From: CAZPZZ01 sp964591245
Lineage (GTDB): Bacteria > Acidobacteriota > Vicinamibacteria > Vicinamibacterales > UBA8438
Length of the DNA: 64,000 nucleotides
Assembly (NCBI GenBank): GCA_964591245.1
Contig: CAZPZZ010000001.1
Location: forward strand, 24,688-88,687
Reading direction: 5' to 3'
The stretch's first letter is position 1. Each line of letters starts with the position of its first letter. The notes below the pieces were generated by a model, which was given only the letters and a program-made list of their open reading frames with translations, was not told the origin of the DNA and ran no database searches. Below, one piece after another: positions 27,864 to 36,678 of this stretch. Position numbers and translations under genes: made by a program.

Positions 27864-29457
27864 GGAGTTCCGGAGTCGTCGACGGCAGCTGGCGTCGTTG
27901 GGTTCCTTGCTCATAGGCGTAGCCCAGACGCAGCAGCTTGGCCTCCTCAAAGGGGACACTCAGGAATTCGAGCCCCACGGGAAGGCCTCCGGTCGTGAAC
28001 CCTGCTGGCACCGTCAGCGCAGGAAAGCCAGTGACTGGACTCAGGTATCGATTGTTACCCAGGGCGTAGGCATCGGTCGTTTCCGGGTTGGTGAGTACGT
28101 CAGCTGCGATCGGAGTCACCTCATGATCAAACGTGGCGTAGACGAGCGCATCGAGTCTGTGGTCGGCCAGCACTGTCAGGACTGATTGACGCAGACGCTC
28201 CCGTGCATGCAAGACGTCAAGATAGTCAGGATCATCAGGTGATTTACCGATCACGCTCATGAGCCCTCTGGCCCGCCAGGGCGTCACCTTCCCAGAGAGC
28301 AGAATCTCTCTCAGCGTCCTGGCCGGAGCCTGCCGGAGTTCAGCCAGATACGCATCAGTCGCCTGTTCTGTCTCAAAATTATTTCGAGCATATGTCTGCT
28401 GTACGGTGTCCAGGTGGGGGACAACTACGGGGTCCACGACTTCGGCGCCGAGTGCACGAAGGTCGGAGACCGCACGGTTAAATATCGTCCGTACCCGCCG
28501 ATAATCATCTGATGCGGGATCGGTCTTCGCGTCCATCGGCTCGCGAATGACCCCAATACGGGCTCCGCGAAGCCCGCCTTCGGCGAGGCCACCCGCATAT
28601 GACTCCGCGACACGCCCCACGGCGTAGGCCGTCACGGGGTCGTGTGGATCGTAGCCGGCGAGAACGTCCAGCAGAAGCGCAGTATCACGGACCGTACGAG
28701 TCATCGGCCCGAGCGTGTCACTGGACGGATTGGCTGGCATCATGCCATACCGACTGACCAGCGGTACTGTCGGTCGGAGTCCAACCAAACTGTGCACGGC
28801 GGCCGGTCCCCGAATCGAGCCACCGGTATCCTCGCCAATCCCCACCAACCCAAAGTTGGCCGCAACCCCGCCCCCACTGCCACCAGATGACCCGGATGGA
28901 TTCCGGGTGGGGTCATAGGCGTTCCTGATAATTCCAACGCCAGAGCCGACATAGCGTGAGGCAAACTCTCCCATTGTGGTCTTGGCCAGGATAATCGCCC
29001 CTGCCTCTCGTAGCCTTGTAACGATGGTCGCATCTCGACCAGTCTGAAAGCCCGCAAATACCGCCGACCCATACGTCGTTGGAAGATCACGTGTTTCCAC
29101 CTGGTCTTTGAGCAGAACCGGGACACAATGCAGCGAACCACGCGGACCGTCGGTGCTCCATGCGGCATCAAGTGCGCGGGCCTCTTCGAGCGCAGCTGGG
29201 TTTATCTGTTGAATGGCGTTCAATGATGGCCCAACTTGATCGTAGGCCTCAATGCGGTCTAGATATTGTGAAACCAATGCCTCACACGTGAGACGCCCAT
29301 CCGCCAACGCACTGTGAACCCCATCGATAGTTGCTTCGAGAAGCCGGAATTCTTGAGCGTTGATCGTTGCTGTGACCGCCATGACGCTCACAATAACGGC
29401 AGCCAGCCACCAGTTCGCACCTTGCCTCACGATCGTTCGCACAGTATTCCTGGCCAC
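27856..29457 (-). CDS. Exported amidase, amidase-signature family
   Basis: The product has 533 residues from a GTG at 29457, chosen because AAGGAG lies six bases upstream; the longer frame begins with a TTG at 29475. The signal peptide ends near TINAQ. The Ser-cis-Ser-Lys triad of the amidase-signature family is visible: Lys in LLKDQVETRD near 113, Ser in GSSGGSGGG near 189 and the nucleophile in DTGGSIRGPA near 211. It hydrolyses an amide bond in the periplasm; the substrate is not predictable, but exported Acidobacteriota members are often of this 500-540 residue size. The hairpin at 27846 would terminate it before arfB. It lies 92 bases downstream of the GTPase gene on the same strand. Confidence 0.9.
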   Translation of the reverse strand: MARNTVRTIVRQGANWWLAAVIVSVMAVTATINAQEFRLLEATIDGVHSALADGRLTCEALVSQYLDRIEAYDQVGPSLNAIQQINPAALEEARALDAAWSTDGPRGSLHCVPVLLKDQVETRDLPTTYGSAVFAGFQTGRDATIVTRLREAGAIILAKTTMGEFASRYVGSGVGIIRNAYDPTRNPSGSSGGSGGGVAANFGLVGIGEDTGGSIRGPAAVHSLVGLRPTVPLVSRYGMMPANPSSDTLGPMTRTVRDTALLLDVLAGYDPHDPVTAYAVGRVAESYAGGLAEGGLRGARIGVIREPMDAKTDPASDDYRRVRTIFNRAVSDLRALGAEVVDPVVVPHLDTVQQTYARNNFETEQATDAYLAELRQAPARTLREILLSGKVTPWRARGLMSVIGKSPDDPDYLDVLHARERLRQSVLTVLADHRLDALVYATFDHEVTPIAADVLTNPETTDAYALGNNRYLSPVTGFPALTVPAGFTTGGLPVGLEFLSVPFEEAKLLRLGYAYEQGTQRRQLPSTTPELPR

Positions 29458-29549
29458 GTTTTCTCCTTCTTTCAATCGAGTATCGCCTTGTCCTGGGAAT
29501 GCCCCGAGGGAGCTCTCCAGGTCATTATAGGTGTCGCACGAGGGAGAAC

Positions 29550-30983
29550 TTACCGGAGAGTTCCAGCGGAGGCGAACCCGTCCTCTAATAGCGATGCTAT
29601 TCCCCGTCCCACGTGTTCGACCGCGTCTCGGCGAGCCGGTTCACTCACGCCGGAGGAACTGCGCGGCACTCCAAGGCGCGACCATTGCGGATGAACCCGC
29701 GCATTCGCCAGCACGCGAAGCACATCTCGCGGAATCCGTATCCGCCCCTCATCCACCAGCTTCCCCTTCAGTCGCAGTACATCCATCGCCGCGTGCCCGC
29801 GGCGCAACAAGGCACGTACCAACACAATCTGCCGTACCGCAAGCAACTCCAGCGTGGTTCGATCGCAGCGGAGTTCGGTGAGGCCGCGTGTACGGTCAAG
29901 CATGCGCCGTCCATGCGCACTCGCCAGGCCGAAGGCGCTGCCGATGAGCGCCCCCGCCCCCATTCCAGTTCCAAGACTCAGACCTGCGAACGCCACATCA
30001 AGCGTCAACCCAACCATCGCACCGGTGGCAGCAGCTCCGCCCGTGTGGAGCCCAAATTGGCGGAGCGCCGCGGGACTGAACAGATCGAACCCCCACACGC
30101 CGTTCTCGATCGGAAGCTCGCCACTCTCTACGTCTCCCGCGCGGAAGCGATGTAGCGCCAGAAGGCGTTCCACACATCGTTGCTCTCGCCGGGTAATCAC
30201 CTGTTTGAGATCCTTCATCCGCGGGTTACGTCCAGACTCGACTGCATCACTCGGCACGACAACCGCGAATGTTGAGACATCAATCAATAGCTCCGCCACC
30301 AGCCCGGCCGAGGATCGAATCAGGTTATGCCGTTCCGCTGCACGGTCTGACATCAGCAGCTTCAGCGCCTCACCGCGAGCGTCAAGCAGCGTTCGCATTT
30401 TCTCGAAGAGTCGCTCTTCACCCTGTAGATCGAATGCGACCGTATCGAATTCCGCGACCGCATGCATGTTCACCCGCGCCAAATGGGCGCGCCAGTCTGC
30501 TGTGCGCGCCTGGCCAACGGCAGTAAAGTTAAGCACCGGCACGATCGGCCTGGCACAACGCCCGAGCACCTCAAGCTCATCGCTATGTTTTGCGAGTACC
30601 CGATCGCGTGCATCGATGACATAGAGCGCCACGTCGCTGGCCAGCACCTGACGGAGTGCTTTTCGCTCTTGGGAAAAGTGCTGAATCGCGTCGACAGAAT
30701 CCAGAAATTCTCGGATAACATCAAGGCCGTCCAGACGACGTTCCCCACGTCTGGCATCAAGAGTTTCGAGTAGCCCAACCGAGTCTTCGAGCCCTGGAGT
30801 ATCAAAAAGCTGAACGACCGACTCCCCGCCCGCGCGGAGCACCGCCCCCTCGACGTCGCGCGTCACCGCCGGACCGTCGACGACATCCCCGAATCTGACG
30901 TCTCGCATGAGCGTGCGCATCAAGGACGTCTTTCCAGTGTTGGTATGCCCCACCACCGCCACCCGAAGCACCGGACGCGTCAC
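29550..30983 (-). CDS. Predicted GTPase with DUF3482 C-terminal domain
   Basis: The product has 477 residues and a GTG start overlapping the DUF2868 stop by four bases. The N-terminal GTPase has G1 as GHTNTGKTS at 12-20 and G3 as DTPGLED; the G4 position reads PVLNFTA instead of NKxD, so base specificity is not assured. The C-terminal half includes glycine-rich helices (GAAATGAMVGLTLDVAF, GTGMGAGALIGSAFGLAS) that could insert in a membrane, as expected of DUF3482. In proteobacteria, DUF3482 GTPases pair with a DUF2868 gene immediately upstream, as here. Their role is unknown; a dynamin- or YcjX-like membrane function is only a guess. Confidence 0.85.
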   Translation of the reverse strand: MTRPVLRVAVVGHTNTGKTSLMRTLMRDVRFGDVVDGPAVTRDVEGAVLRAGGESVVQLFDTPGLEDSVGLLETLDARRGERRLDGLDVIREFLDSVDAIQHFSQERKALRQVLASDVALYVIDARDRVLAKHSDELEVLGRCARPIVPVLNFTAVGQARTADWRAHLARVNMHAVAEFDTVAFDLQGEERLFEKMRTLLDARGEALKLLMSDRAAERHNLIRSSAGLVAELLIDVSTFAVVVPSDAVESGRNPRMKDLKQVITRREQRCVERLLALHRFRAGDVESGELPIENGVWGFDLFSPAALRQFGLHTGGAAATGAMVGLTLDVAFAGLSLGTGMGAGALIGSAFGLASAHGRRMLDRTRGLTELRCDRTTLELLAVRQIVLVRALLRRGHAAMDVLRLKGKLVDEGRIRIPRDVLRVLANARVHPQWSRLGVPRSSSGVSEPARRDAVEHVGRGIASLLEDGFASAGTLR

Positions 30984-33133
30984 CGAACCCTCTCCGTGGC
31001 CAGAGCCACATCGAGACGGTCCCGCAGTTCATCCAACCACCGCTGGCACATGGCCCTCTGCTTCGGACCAATGACGCCGGGTTCATCTGGATCGGACAAT
31101 ACGTGGCCCAAAACACTAGAAATCTCTACTTCATCACGCCCCTGGAGGTGCAGGATGAGCGCAAAAAGCACGGCAGGACGGACGCCCTGGGCAAGGTCGT
31201 CCTGGACCGCATCCGCAGGAGGGCTGTCGACACCGATTCCCTTCAAGAAGGCGGCAAGACCGGCGCCGCCCGCCGCCCAAACTGGAAATACGGCAAACGC
31301 CGCAGGGGTAAGAAGCGTTCCCACCGCGAGACACCCCAACCCACCGGCCGCTGCCCCCGCTGTCATCCATCGGGAACTCGTACGAAGCTGGTCCGGTAAC
31401 AGACGCCCGACCCGCGACGCACCATCACGAAGTACCCCAGCCAACTCCGGCGGAGCCACGTTTCGTACCCGGAGAAAGGCCCCTAGTGCCCGGGACTCAG
31501 ACTGATAGAGACGGGCGATTCCACGATGCAGGCTGGCCTGCTGCTCGGTATTTGGCGCTCGCGCCCAGGCACCAACCGCGTCCACGATCAATGAAAAAGC
31601 CGGCTCAATGCGACGCACCCCGATCGCGGAACCACCCACCGCAAGCAACTCTGCGAATCGTGCACGACTCCCATCCGTCACATAGTCAAGGTCGAGTTCA
31701 AGAACCCGTTCTGGATCAATCCCCACCGTCCCCGCCAGATCCCTCCAGCTGGCCACACGCTCGACAAGTTGAGCCGGTCCACCTCGATGCCGCATCTGGT
31801 CCCCACCCGTCAAAAGCAAAGCCATCGGCCCGGATGTCGCAGTCGCGACCTGCGCCAGAAACACACCCATTCCACGATCCGGCGTGGTCGTCAGTGAACA
31901 TGCGACCACGGTCATCCGTGGCGCATTACTCATACCGCCGAGTGCCTCCCTCACGTGATGCCGATCCTCACGGCCATCTACGAATCCCAGATCAACCCAG
32001 TCGACCGACGGCACTTCCGGTGGCCACGCGACCGGTGGCTCAATCTCAAAACCGAGAATAGCCGGGGGCCCAGTTCCGGCCGTTACCGAGGTTATTGGCA
32101 CCTCGGACCTCAACACACCGATTGCGTGATCAGCCGATTTCCTATCTTCGACAACCCCGCTGGACTCCGCCTCCGGCATCAACCGTGAGCGGAGCCGATG
32201 GTGTCCCGGAGCGCTCGTATCAAGCCGAAAACTGTTCCACGCACGACGGCGCAACACGACAGACAAACCAAGCAAGAGCCCCCTCGGAACCAACCCGTAG
32301 ACAAGCAAGGTCCCAACCAGCAGCCCCGACCATGCACGGGCCGCATCGGGACTCGTTGCTCCCCCTCCGCTCTCAGTCTCTACGACCTGCTGCCTCGTGG
32401 GGGTCTGAAATCCAATGGCTCCAGGGAACGTCCCAATAACTCCTGTGATCCGCTCATAGGCGCCACTTGAAAGAATTGTCGTTTCCCAGTTGAACACGTA
32501 CTGCCTGGTACTGAGTAATCCGAGAAGCAGAACGAGCGCGCCCACATTGAACGCGAGCCATAGCCCATGCGTGATCGCGCTTAGGGTCCATCGTCCGACG
32601 GTCGCACGCGCGAAGACACCCGCATAGGCTTGAATTGCCGCAATGTGATGAGGACTATCGTGGAGGCGAACGGTAAGCCATCGCCCAGCGGCCAACACGG
32701 CTCCGGCCAAGGGCGTCGCCCCAAGTGACGCGGGATGAACCAGCGCCACGAACGCCCAGCCGAACAGCAGGAGAGTCTGGATTCCCAAAAGGCTCAAGAG
32801 AACCCAAAACACGTTAATCGGCTCTCCACTTGCACCGCCCAAAACGGCCCGGACCGCGCCCGCACCGGTCAACGAGGCCACGACCATCCAGCCAACCACG
32901 GTCCAACCCAAAAGTCGACGAACGGTATGTAGTGCGTCCCTGAGTGCGCTCGCCACCGAGAGCGCTGCACCTCGATGGCTGATCCTTGCCTCCAGCCTAC
33001 CGCCAAGCCGGCGGGCCAGAGCCTCAGCCGGCGGCTCGTTCACCGGGAGAGCGCCATCCTCCTCGAACGCACGCACGGCCTCAGCGAGCAACCGATCGTC
33101 GGGACCAACCCCAGACACATCAGAAGGGATCAT
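30980..33133 (-). CDS. Membrane protein, DUF2868 family, partner of the DUF3482 GTPase
   Basis: The product has 717 residues. Hydrophobic helices lie at about 73-98, 108-135, 185-210, 265-290 and 595-630; the region between about 300 and 590 is soluble. Two Gly/Ala-rich helices near the C-terminus (TAGAAAGGLGCLAVGTLL, FPVWAAGGAGLAAFL) may also insert. The gene overlaps the GTPase start by four bases, so translation is coupled. DUF2868 with DUF3482 is a known conserved pair without an assigned function. No enzymatic motif was found. The middle region (VDWVDLGFVDGRED...MTVVACSLTTTPDRG) resembles an NTPase-like fold by strand pattern, but without a P-loop. Confidence 0.8.
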   Translation of the reverse strand: MIPSDVSGVGPDDRLLAEAVRAFEEDGALPVNEPPAEALARRLGGRLEARISHRGAALSVASALRDALHTVRRLLGWTVVGWMVVASLTGAGAVRAVLGGASGEPINVFWVLLSLLGIQTLLLFGWAFVALVHPASLGATPLAGAVLAAGRWLTVRLHDSPHHIAAIQAYAGVFARATVGRWTLSAITHGLWLAFNVGALVLLLGLLSTRQYVFNWETTILSSGAYERITGVIGTFPGAIGFQTPTRQQVVETESGGGATSPDAARAWSGLLVGTLLVYGLVPRGLLLGLSVVLRRRAWNSFRLDTSAPGHHRLRSRLMPEAESSGVVEDRKSADHAIGVLRSEVPITSVTAGTGPPAILGFEIEPPVAWPPEVPSVDWVDLGFVDGREDRHHVREALGGMSNAPRMTVVACSLTTTPDRGMGVFLAQVATATSGPMALLLTGGDQMRHRGGPAQLVERVASWRDLAGTVGIDPERVLELDLDYVTDGSRARFAELLAVGGSAIGVRRIEPAFSLIVDAVGAWARAPNTEQQASLHRGIARLYQSESRALGAFLRVRNVAPPELAGVLRDGASRVGRLLPDQLRTSSRWMTAGAAAGGLGCLAVGTLLTPAAFAVFPVWAAGGAGLAAFLKGIGVDSPPADAVQDDLAQGVRPAVLFALILHLQGRDEVEISSVLGHVLSDPDEPGVIGPKQRAMCQRWLDELRDRLDVALATERVR

Positions 33134-33806
33134 CGAAATAGATCACTCTACACATTGGGTACTTTCGGAGAGATCGACCATGGCCCGGCGAGCAACTGCA
33201 CCTTCCCCTGGTATTCCACGGCGGAAGATCACCACTAACTGCATACAGAATTAGCCAGGTCTGACGAGACACGACTGTGGCGCCGAACACAGGTCCTCAC
33301 ATCCACACGGGCGTTCGTGCCACATCCGCGCCAAGACAACGGTGTCGCAATACTATTTTTCCGTCTACCATTCCACCATAGGAGACCCGCACCAATGGCT
33401 CATTGACGGCATTCCAGGCCTCCTGTCCACCACTTCCCATTCCGCGCGCACTAGAGAGAATACGGAACAACGAGGCGTCTCACACAATCCGCGACAACCA
33501 CATTTTCGTGACGACTCGCATCGACCGCAAGCTGTTTCCTGTGTGCTCGGTTTACCCCTACCTGGCGCGCTCCCGGGACTCCTCCTCCACCGCGTCAACG
33601 GCTATGATACTCGGGGGCGCCGGCTCGCCTTGGCCGAACGTACACTCGCGCCACGCTCGGCGAAGTACTCCGCAGCCGGCGCATCCCAAGAATCGTGGGG
33701 ACGTCCCGCAAGCATAGTGCGTTTCGGGAGAGACTTACCGCGAATTGCGAGCGCGACGTGACTGGAACAATCGTCAGCTGAAACCCATCTCAACAACGAG
33801 GACGCC
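33134..33806. other. Long intergenic region without a recognisable gene
   Basis: This 673-base gap separates the divergent DUF2868 and epoxide hydrolase genes. The open frames in it (for example 33342-33761) read as Arg/Ser/Pro-rich out-of-frame-like sequence without motifs. No tRNA or hairpin terminator is evident. It may hold divergent promoters, a small RNA or a decayed gene. Confidence 0.5.
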
Positions 33807-35084
33807 ATGGACACACGGCACAGCAAAATAAACCGGCGAACATTACTGACACTCCTTGGCTCCACCGGCATAGCGAGTTCCCTCGCAACCGGCTCGGCCC
33901 GACGTGCGCATGCCAGCATGTCTTCCGCAACGCAGGAGACGGGTATCACCCCCTTCGAGATTCGGATCGGCGACGACGACCTCGACGATTTACGGCGACG
34001 ACTGATCCGGACACGCTGGCCAGAGGATTCACCCGGTGAGCCATGGGCCTATGGCACGGACCGCGCGTTTCTCGAAGAACTGATCGCCTACTGGCGAGAT
34101 GAATACGACTGGCGAACGCACGAGGCGAACCTCAATACCTTCGACCACTACACCACGACCGTCGCGGGACAACATCTTCATTTCGTACATCAACGCAGTC
34201 AGAACCCATCGGCCATTCCACTCCTCATGACGCACGGGTGGCCGGGCACGATCTGGGAGATGTTGCCGTCTGTCAGAGCGCTGAGTAATCCGTCGGCCGG
34301 GGGAGGCCAGGCCAACGACGCGTTCCACATCGTCGTTCCCTCTATCCCAGGCTTCGGCTTCTCCGGCGAGCCAGCCGAAGGCACCGACATTGCTCGTACC
34401 GCAGAACTCTGGATCGGCTTGATGGATACCCTCGGATACGAACAATTCGGGGCGTACGGCAGTGACTGGGGCGCTGGTGTCACGCGGGAGCTTGGAGCAC
34501 GATTTCCTGATCGGGTCCTGGGCATTCATACGCCCGGCGCTCCCCCCAGAGAGCAGCGCGAACCCTCGACCCAGGAGGAGCGAGACTACCTTGACCGCGC
34601 AGAACTGTGGTCGGTCGACGAAACTGGCTACCAGCGGATCCAGGGCACAAAACCACAAACCCTTGCCTATGGACTGACCGACTCACCGGTCGGACTCGCG
34701 GCATGGATTACTGAAAAACTCCGGTCTTGGAGTGACTGTGACGGCAACGTCGAAACCAGGTTCACCAAGGACCAGATCCTCACACTGGTCTCCATCTACT
34801 GGCACACCGCTACGATCGGAACCAGCGTGCGGTACTATCACGCAAACGGCCTCGGCAGCTCCAGGCCTCGCCGCGCCACCCGGGGACCAGTACAGGTCCC
34901 GCAGGGCTTTGCACAATTCGTGGGCATACCTTCGCGCTCCGGCCCACCCCGATCATTCATCGGCGAACTACCGGACAACGTCACACACTGGTCCGTCTTC
35001 GATACGGGTGGCCACTTTCCGGCGATCGAAGAACCCGAATTACTGGTTGGTGACCTTCGAACCTTCTTCAGACCGTTGCGCTGA
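33807..35084 (+). CDS. Tat-exported epoxide hydrolase, alpha/beta hydrolase fold
   Basis: The product has 425 residues. The N-terminus has a twin-arginine signal (NRRTLLTLLG, Arg 10-11) ending near RAHAS. After it comes the epoxide hydrolase N-terminal domain (FEIRIGDDDLDDLRRRL), then the hydrolase core: oxyanion motif HGWPG near 139, nucleophile Asp in GSDWGAG near 220 and catalytic His in GGHFPA near 402. Enzymes of this type open epoxides to diols; they are usually cytoplasmic or microsomal, so Tat export is unusual but occurs in Acidobacteriota. GAGGA precedes the ATG. Its end is followed by the repeat flanking the assembly gap. Confidence 0.9.
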   Translation: MDTRHSKINRRTLLTLLGSTGIASSLATGSARRAHASMSSATQETGITPFEIRIGDDDLDDLRRRLIRTRWPEDSPGEPWAYGTDRAFLEELIAYWRDEYDWRTHEANLNTFDHYTTTVAGQHLHFVHQRSQNPSAIPLLMTHGWPGTIWEMLPSVRALSNPSAGGGQANDAFHIVVPSIPGFGFSGEPAEGTDIARTAELWIGLMDTLGYEQFGAYGSDWGAGVTRELGARFPDRVLGIHTPGAPPREQREPSTQEERDYLDRAELWSVDETGYQRIQGTKPQTLAYGLTDSPVGLAAWITEKLRSWSDCDGNVETRFTKDQILTLVSIYWHTATIGTSVRYYHANGLGSSRPRRATRGPVQVPQGFAQFVGIPSRSGPPRSFIGELPDNVTHWSVFDTGGHFPAIEEPELLVGDLRTFFRPLR

Positions 35085-35090
35085 ACGAGT

Positions 35091-35229
35091 GAAGGGGGCC
35101 GGAAGCCTTGTCGGGCAAAGCATACGGGCCCCATAGCCCAACCCACCGNNNNNNNNNNCCTCCTCCCGTTCCCTCTCCCGTTGTTTGGGGGCCTGTACCC
35201 CTTCCCCTACAAGGCTTCCGGCCCCCTTC
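35091..35229. repeat. Inverted repeat flanking the assembly gap
   Basis: The 21 bases at 35091-35111 (GAAGGGGGCCGGAAGCCTTG then T) reappear as an exact reverse complement at 35209-35229. Weaker matching continues inward for about 30 bases on each side, including GGCCCC and TAC blocks. The G-rich arms suggest a dispersed repeat element on both contig ends; alternatively it is a genuine large hairpin that broke assembly. The repeat could also end the epoxide hydrolase transcript. Confidence 0.7.
35149..35158. other. Assembly gap (10 Ns)
   Basis: Ten Ns mark a scaffold join of unknown true length. Gene order across it is inferred by the assembler, not read directly. Confidence 0.99.
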
Positions 35230-35292
35230 GCCAAACACACCGTGCACGCTCGCGCGGGGCCAGCGTTCCAGCCCACTCCACGCGTCATCGGC

Positions 35293-36678
35293 TCACACTG
35301 CGGTATCGGCTCTCACACCGTGTAGCTCGTGAAGCGGTTCACCGGTGCTGTCGCCAAACGCCTCTGTCTCAACGCCGAGGCTATTCAGCAACGTCAACTG
35401 CAGGTTCGTCAGCCGCTGCGTCTGATCTGGATACTTCACGTGACGCCCGCTCTTGATGAGCCCCGCACCTCCACCAGCCAGCAGGATCGGCAGATTCCGA
35501 ATGTCGTGCCGATTGCCTTCACTGATGGCACTGCCATACAGTGCAACCACGTGATCCAGGAGATTGCCCTCACCGTCCGGTGTCGAGCGTAGTTTCTCCA
35601 GAAAATACGCAAATAACGTCGTGTGGTACGCGTTGATCTTCGCCAGACTCTCAATCTTGTTTTTGTCACCACCGTGGTGCGAAATGGGGTGATGCGAGTC
35701 AGAGACGCCAATCTGCGGATATGTCGCGCCACTCTGCTCGCGACCAATCTGGAACGTGATGACGCGCGTCGTATCGGTCTGCAGCGCGAGCGTCTGCATG
35801 TCGAACATCAGACGCGCGTGCTCGTCATAGCTCACCGGGATTCCGGCTGGCGATTCAACAAGCGGGAGTTCCCGCCCCTGAACTTCTGCATTCTGGATCC
35901 GCCGCTCGATCTCGCGAACGGACTCCAGGTACTCGCCGATCTTGGCACGATCCCGCGCGCCCAGCTCTCCCTCTAACCGCTCGACCTTGTCGAGCACGGA
36001 GTCCAAAATACTTCCCTGACGATGCAACCTCGCCTTACGGATGGTGGGGTCGGTACTGTCAATCCCTCCGAAAAGCCGATCGAAGACCACACGGGGATTC
36101 GTCTCCACCGGCAACGGCGTCGACGGCCCGCTCCAAGCCAGCCGATTCTGGTAGGCGCAGCTGAATCCAACGTCACACGTTCCAACACCGTTGACAGTAT
36201 CGGCACCTTCAAGTCCAAGCTCGAGCGACGGGAGCGGAGTGTCTTGCCCAATCGCGTTGGCCAGAATCTGATCCATCGAAATCCCGAGCTGCAAACTGGA
36301 ACTACCAGTTGTCGGCAAGGGCTCGATGCCGGTCATGAACGCTCCGGCCGGCTTCGCATGGGCGCCCGAAGCACCCGAGCGAGAACGAGCTCCGGTATTG
36401 TCGAGTCCGCTCAAGACCAAGAGACGATCTCGATACGGCTCGAGAGGCCTGAGCGTCGGCGTAAACTCGAAAGCGTTTCCTTCACTGGTCGGCGTCCACC
36501 GCTCCATCACGATCCCGTTTGGTACATAGACGGTCATGAATCGGGCGACCGGACGGGCGGCAGTCTTCGCCCGCACCGTAAACGCGGGAATCATGCCGTC
36601 GAGGAGCGGTAGCGCCAATGTGGCACCAACGCCACGCAACATAGTGCGGCGAGAAATCGCTTTCTTTGTAAGGATCAT
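35293..36678 (-). CDS. Tat-exported DUF1552 protein
   Basis: The product has 461 residues from the ATG at 36678, which overlaps the stop of the DUF1592 gene by four bases and has GGAGG eight bases upstream; a longer frame to 36741 is rejected. A twin-arginine signal (ISRRTMLRG, Arg 10-11) precedes MTVYVPNGIVMERWTP, a standard DUF1552 opening. Conserved stretches VLSGLDN, FMTGIEPLP and SDSHHPISHHGGD follow. DUF1552 proteins form an operon with DUF1592 proteins in Planctomycetes, Acidobacteriota and Verrucomicrobia; the likely role is with the cytochrome partner in the periplasm, but no reaction is known. Confidence 0.93.
   Translation of the reverse strand: MILTKKAISRRTMLRGVGATLALPLLDGMIPAFTVRAKTAARPVARFMTVYVPNGIVMERWTPTSEGNAFEFTPTLRPLEPYRDRLLVLSGLDNTGARSRSGASGAHAKPAGAFMTGIEPLPTTGSSSLQLGISMDQILANAIGQDTPLPSLELGLEGADTVNGVGTCDVGFSCAYQNRLAWSGPSTPLPVETNPRVVFDRLFGGIDSTDPTIRKARLHRQGSILDSVLDKVERLEGELGARDRAKIGEYLESVREIERRIQNAEVQGRELPLVESPAGIPVSYDEHARLMFDMQTLALQTDTTRVITFQIGREQSGATYPQIGVSDSHHPISHHGGDKNKIESLAKINAYHTTLFAYFLEKLRSTPDGEGNLLDHVVALYGSAISEGNRHDIRNLPILLAGGGAGLIKSGRHVKYPDQTQRLTNLQLTLLNSLGVETEAFGDSTGEPLHELHGVRADTAV

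Noticed and set aside
33342..33761. Plus-strand open frame of 139 codons in the long gap
   Set aside because: The translation is Arg/Ser/Pro-rich, has no motif and no signal peptide, and a second equally long frame overlaps it, as expected for noncoding GC-rich DNA.
35040..35288. Open frame crossing the N run
   Set aside because: It is created by the repeat arms around the assembly gap and is not supported as a gene.
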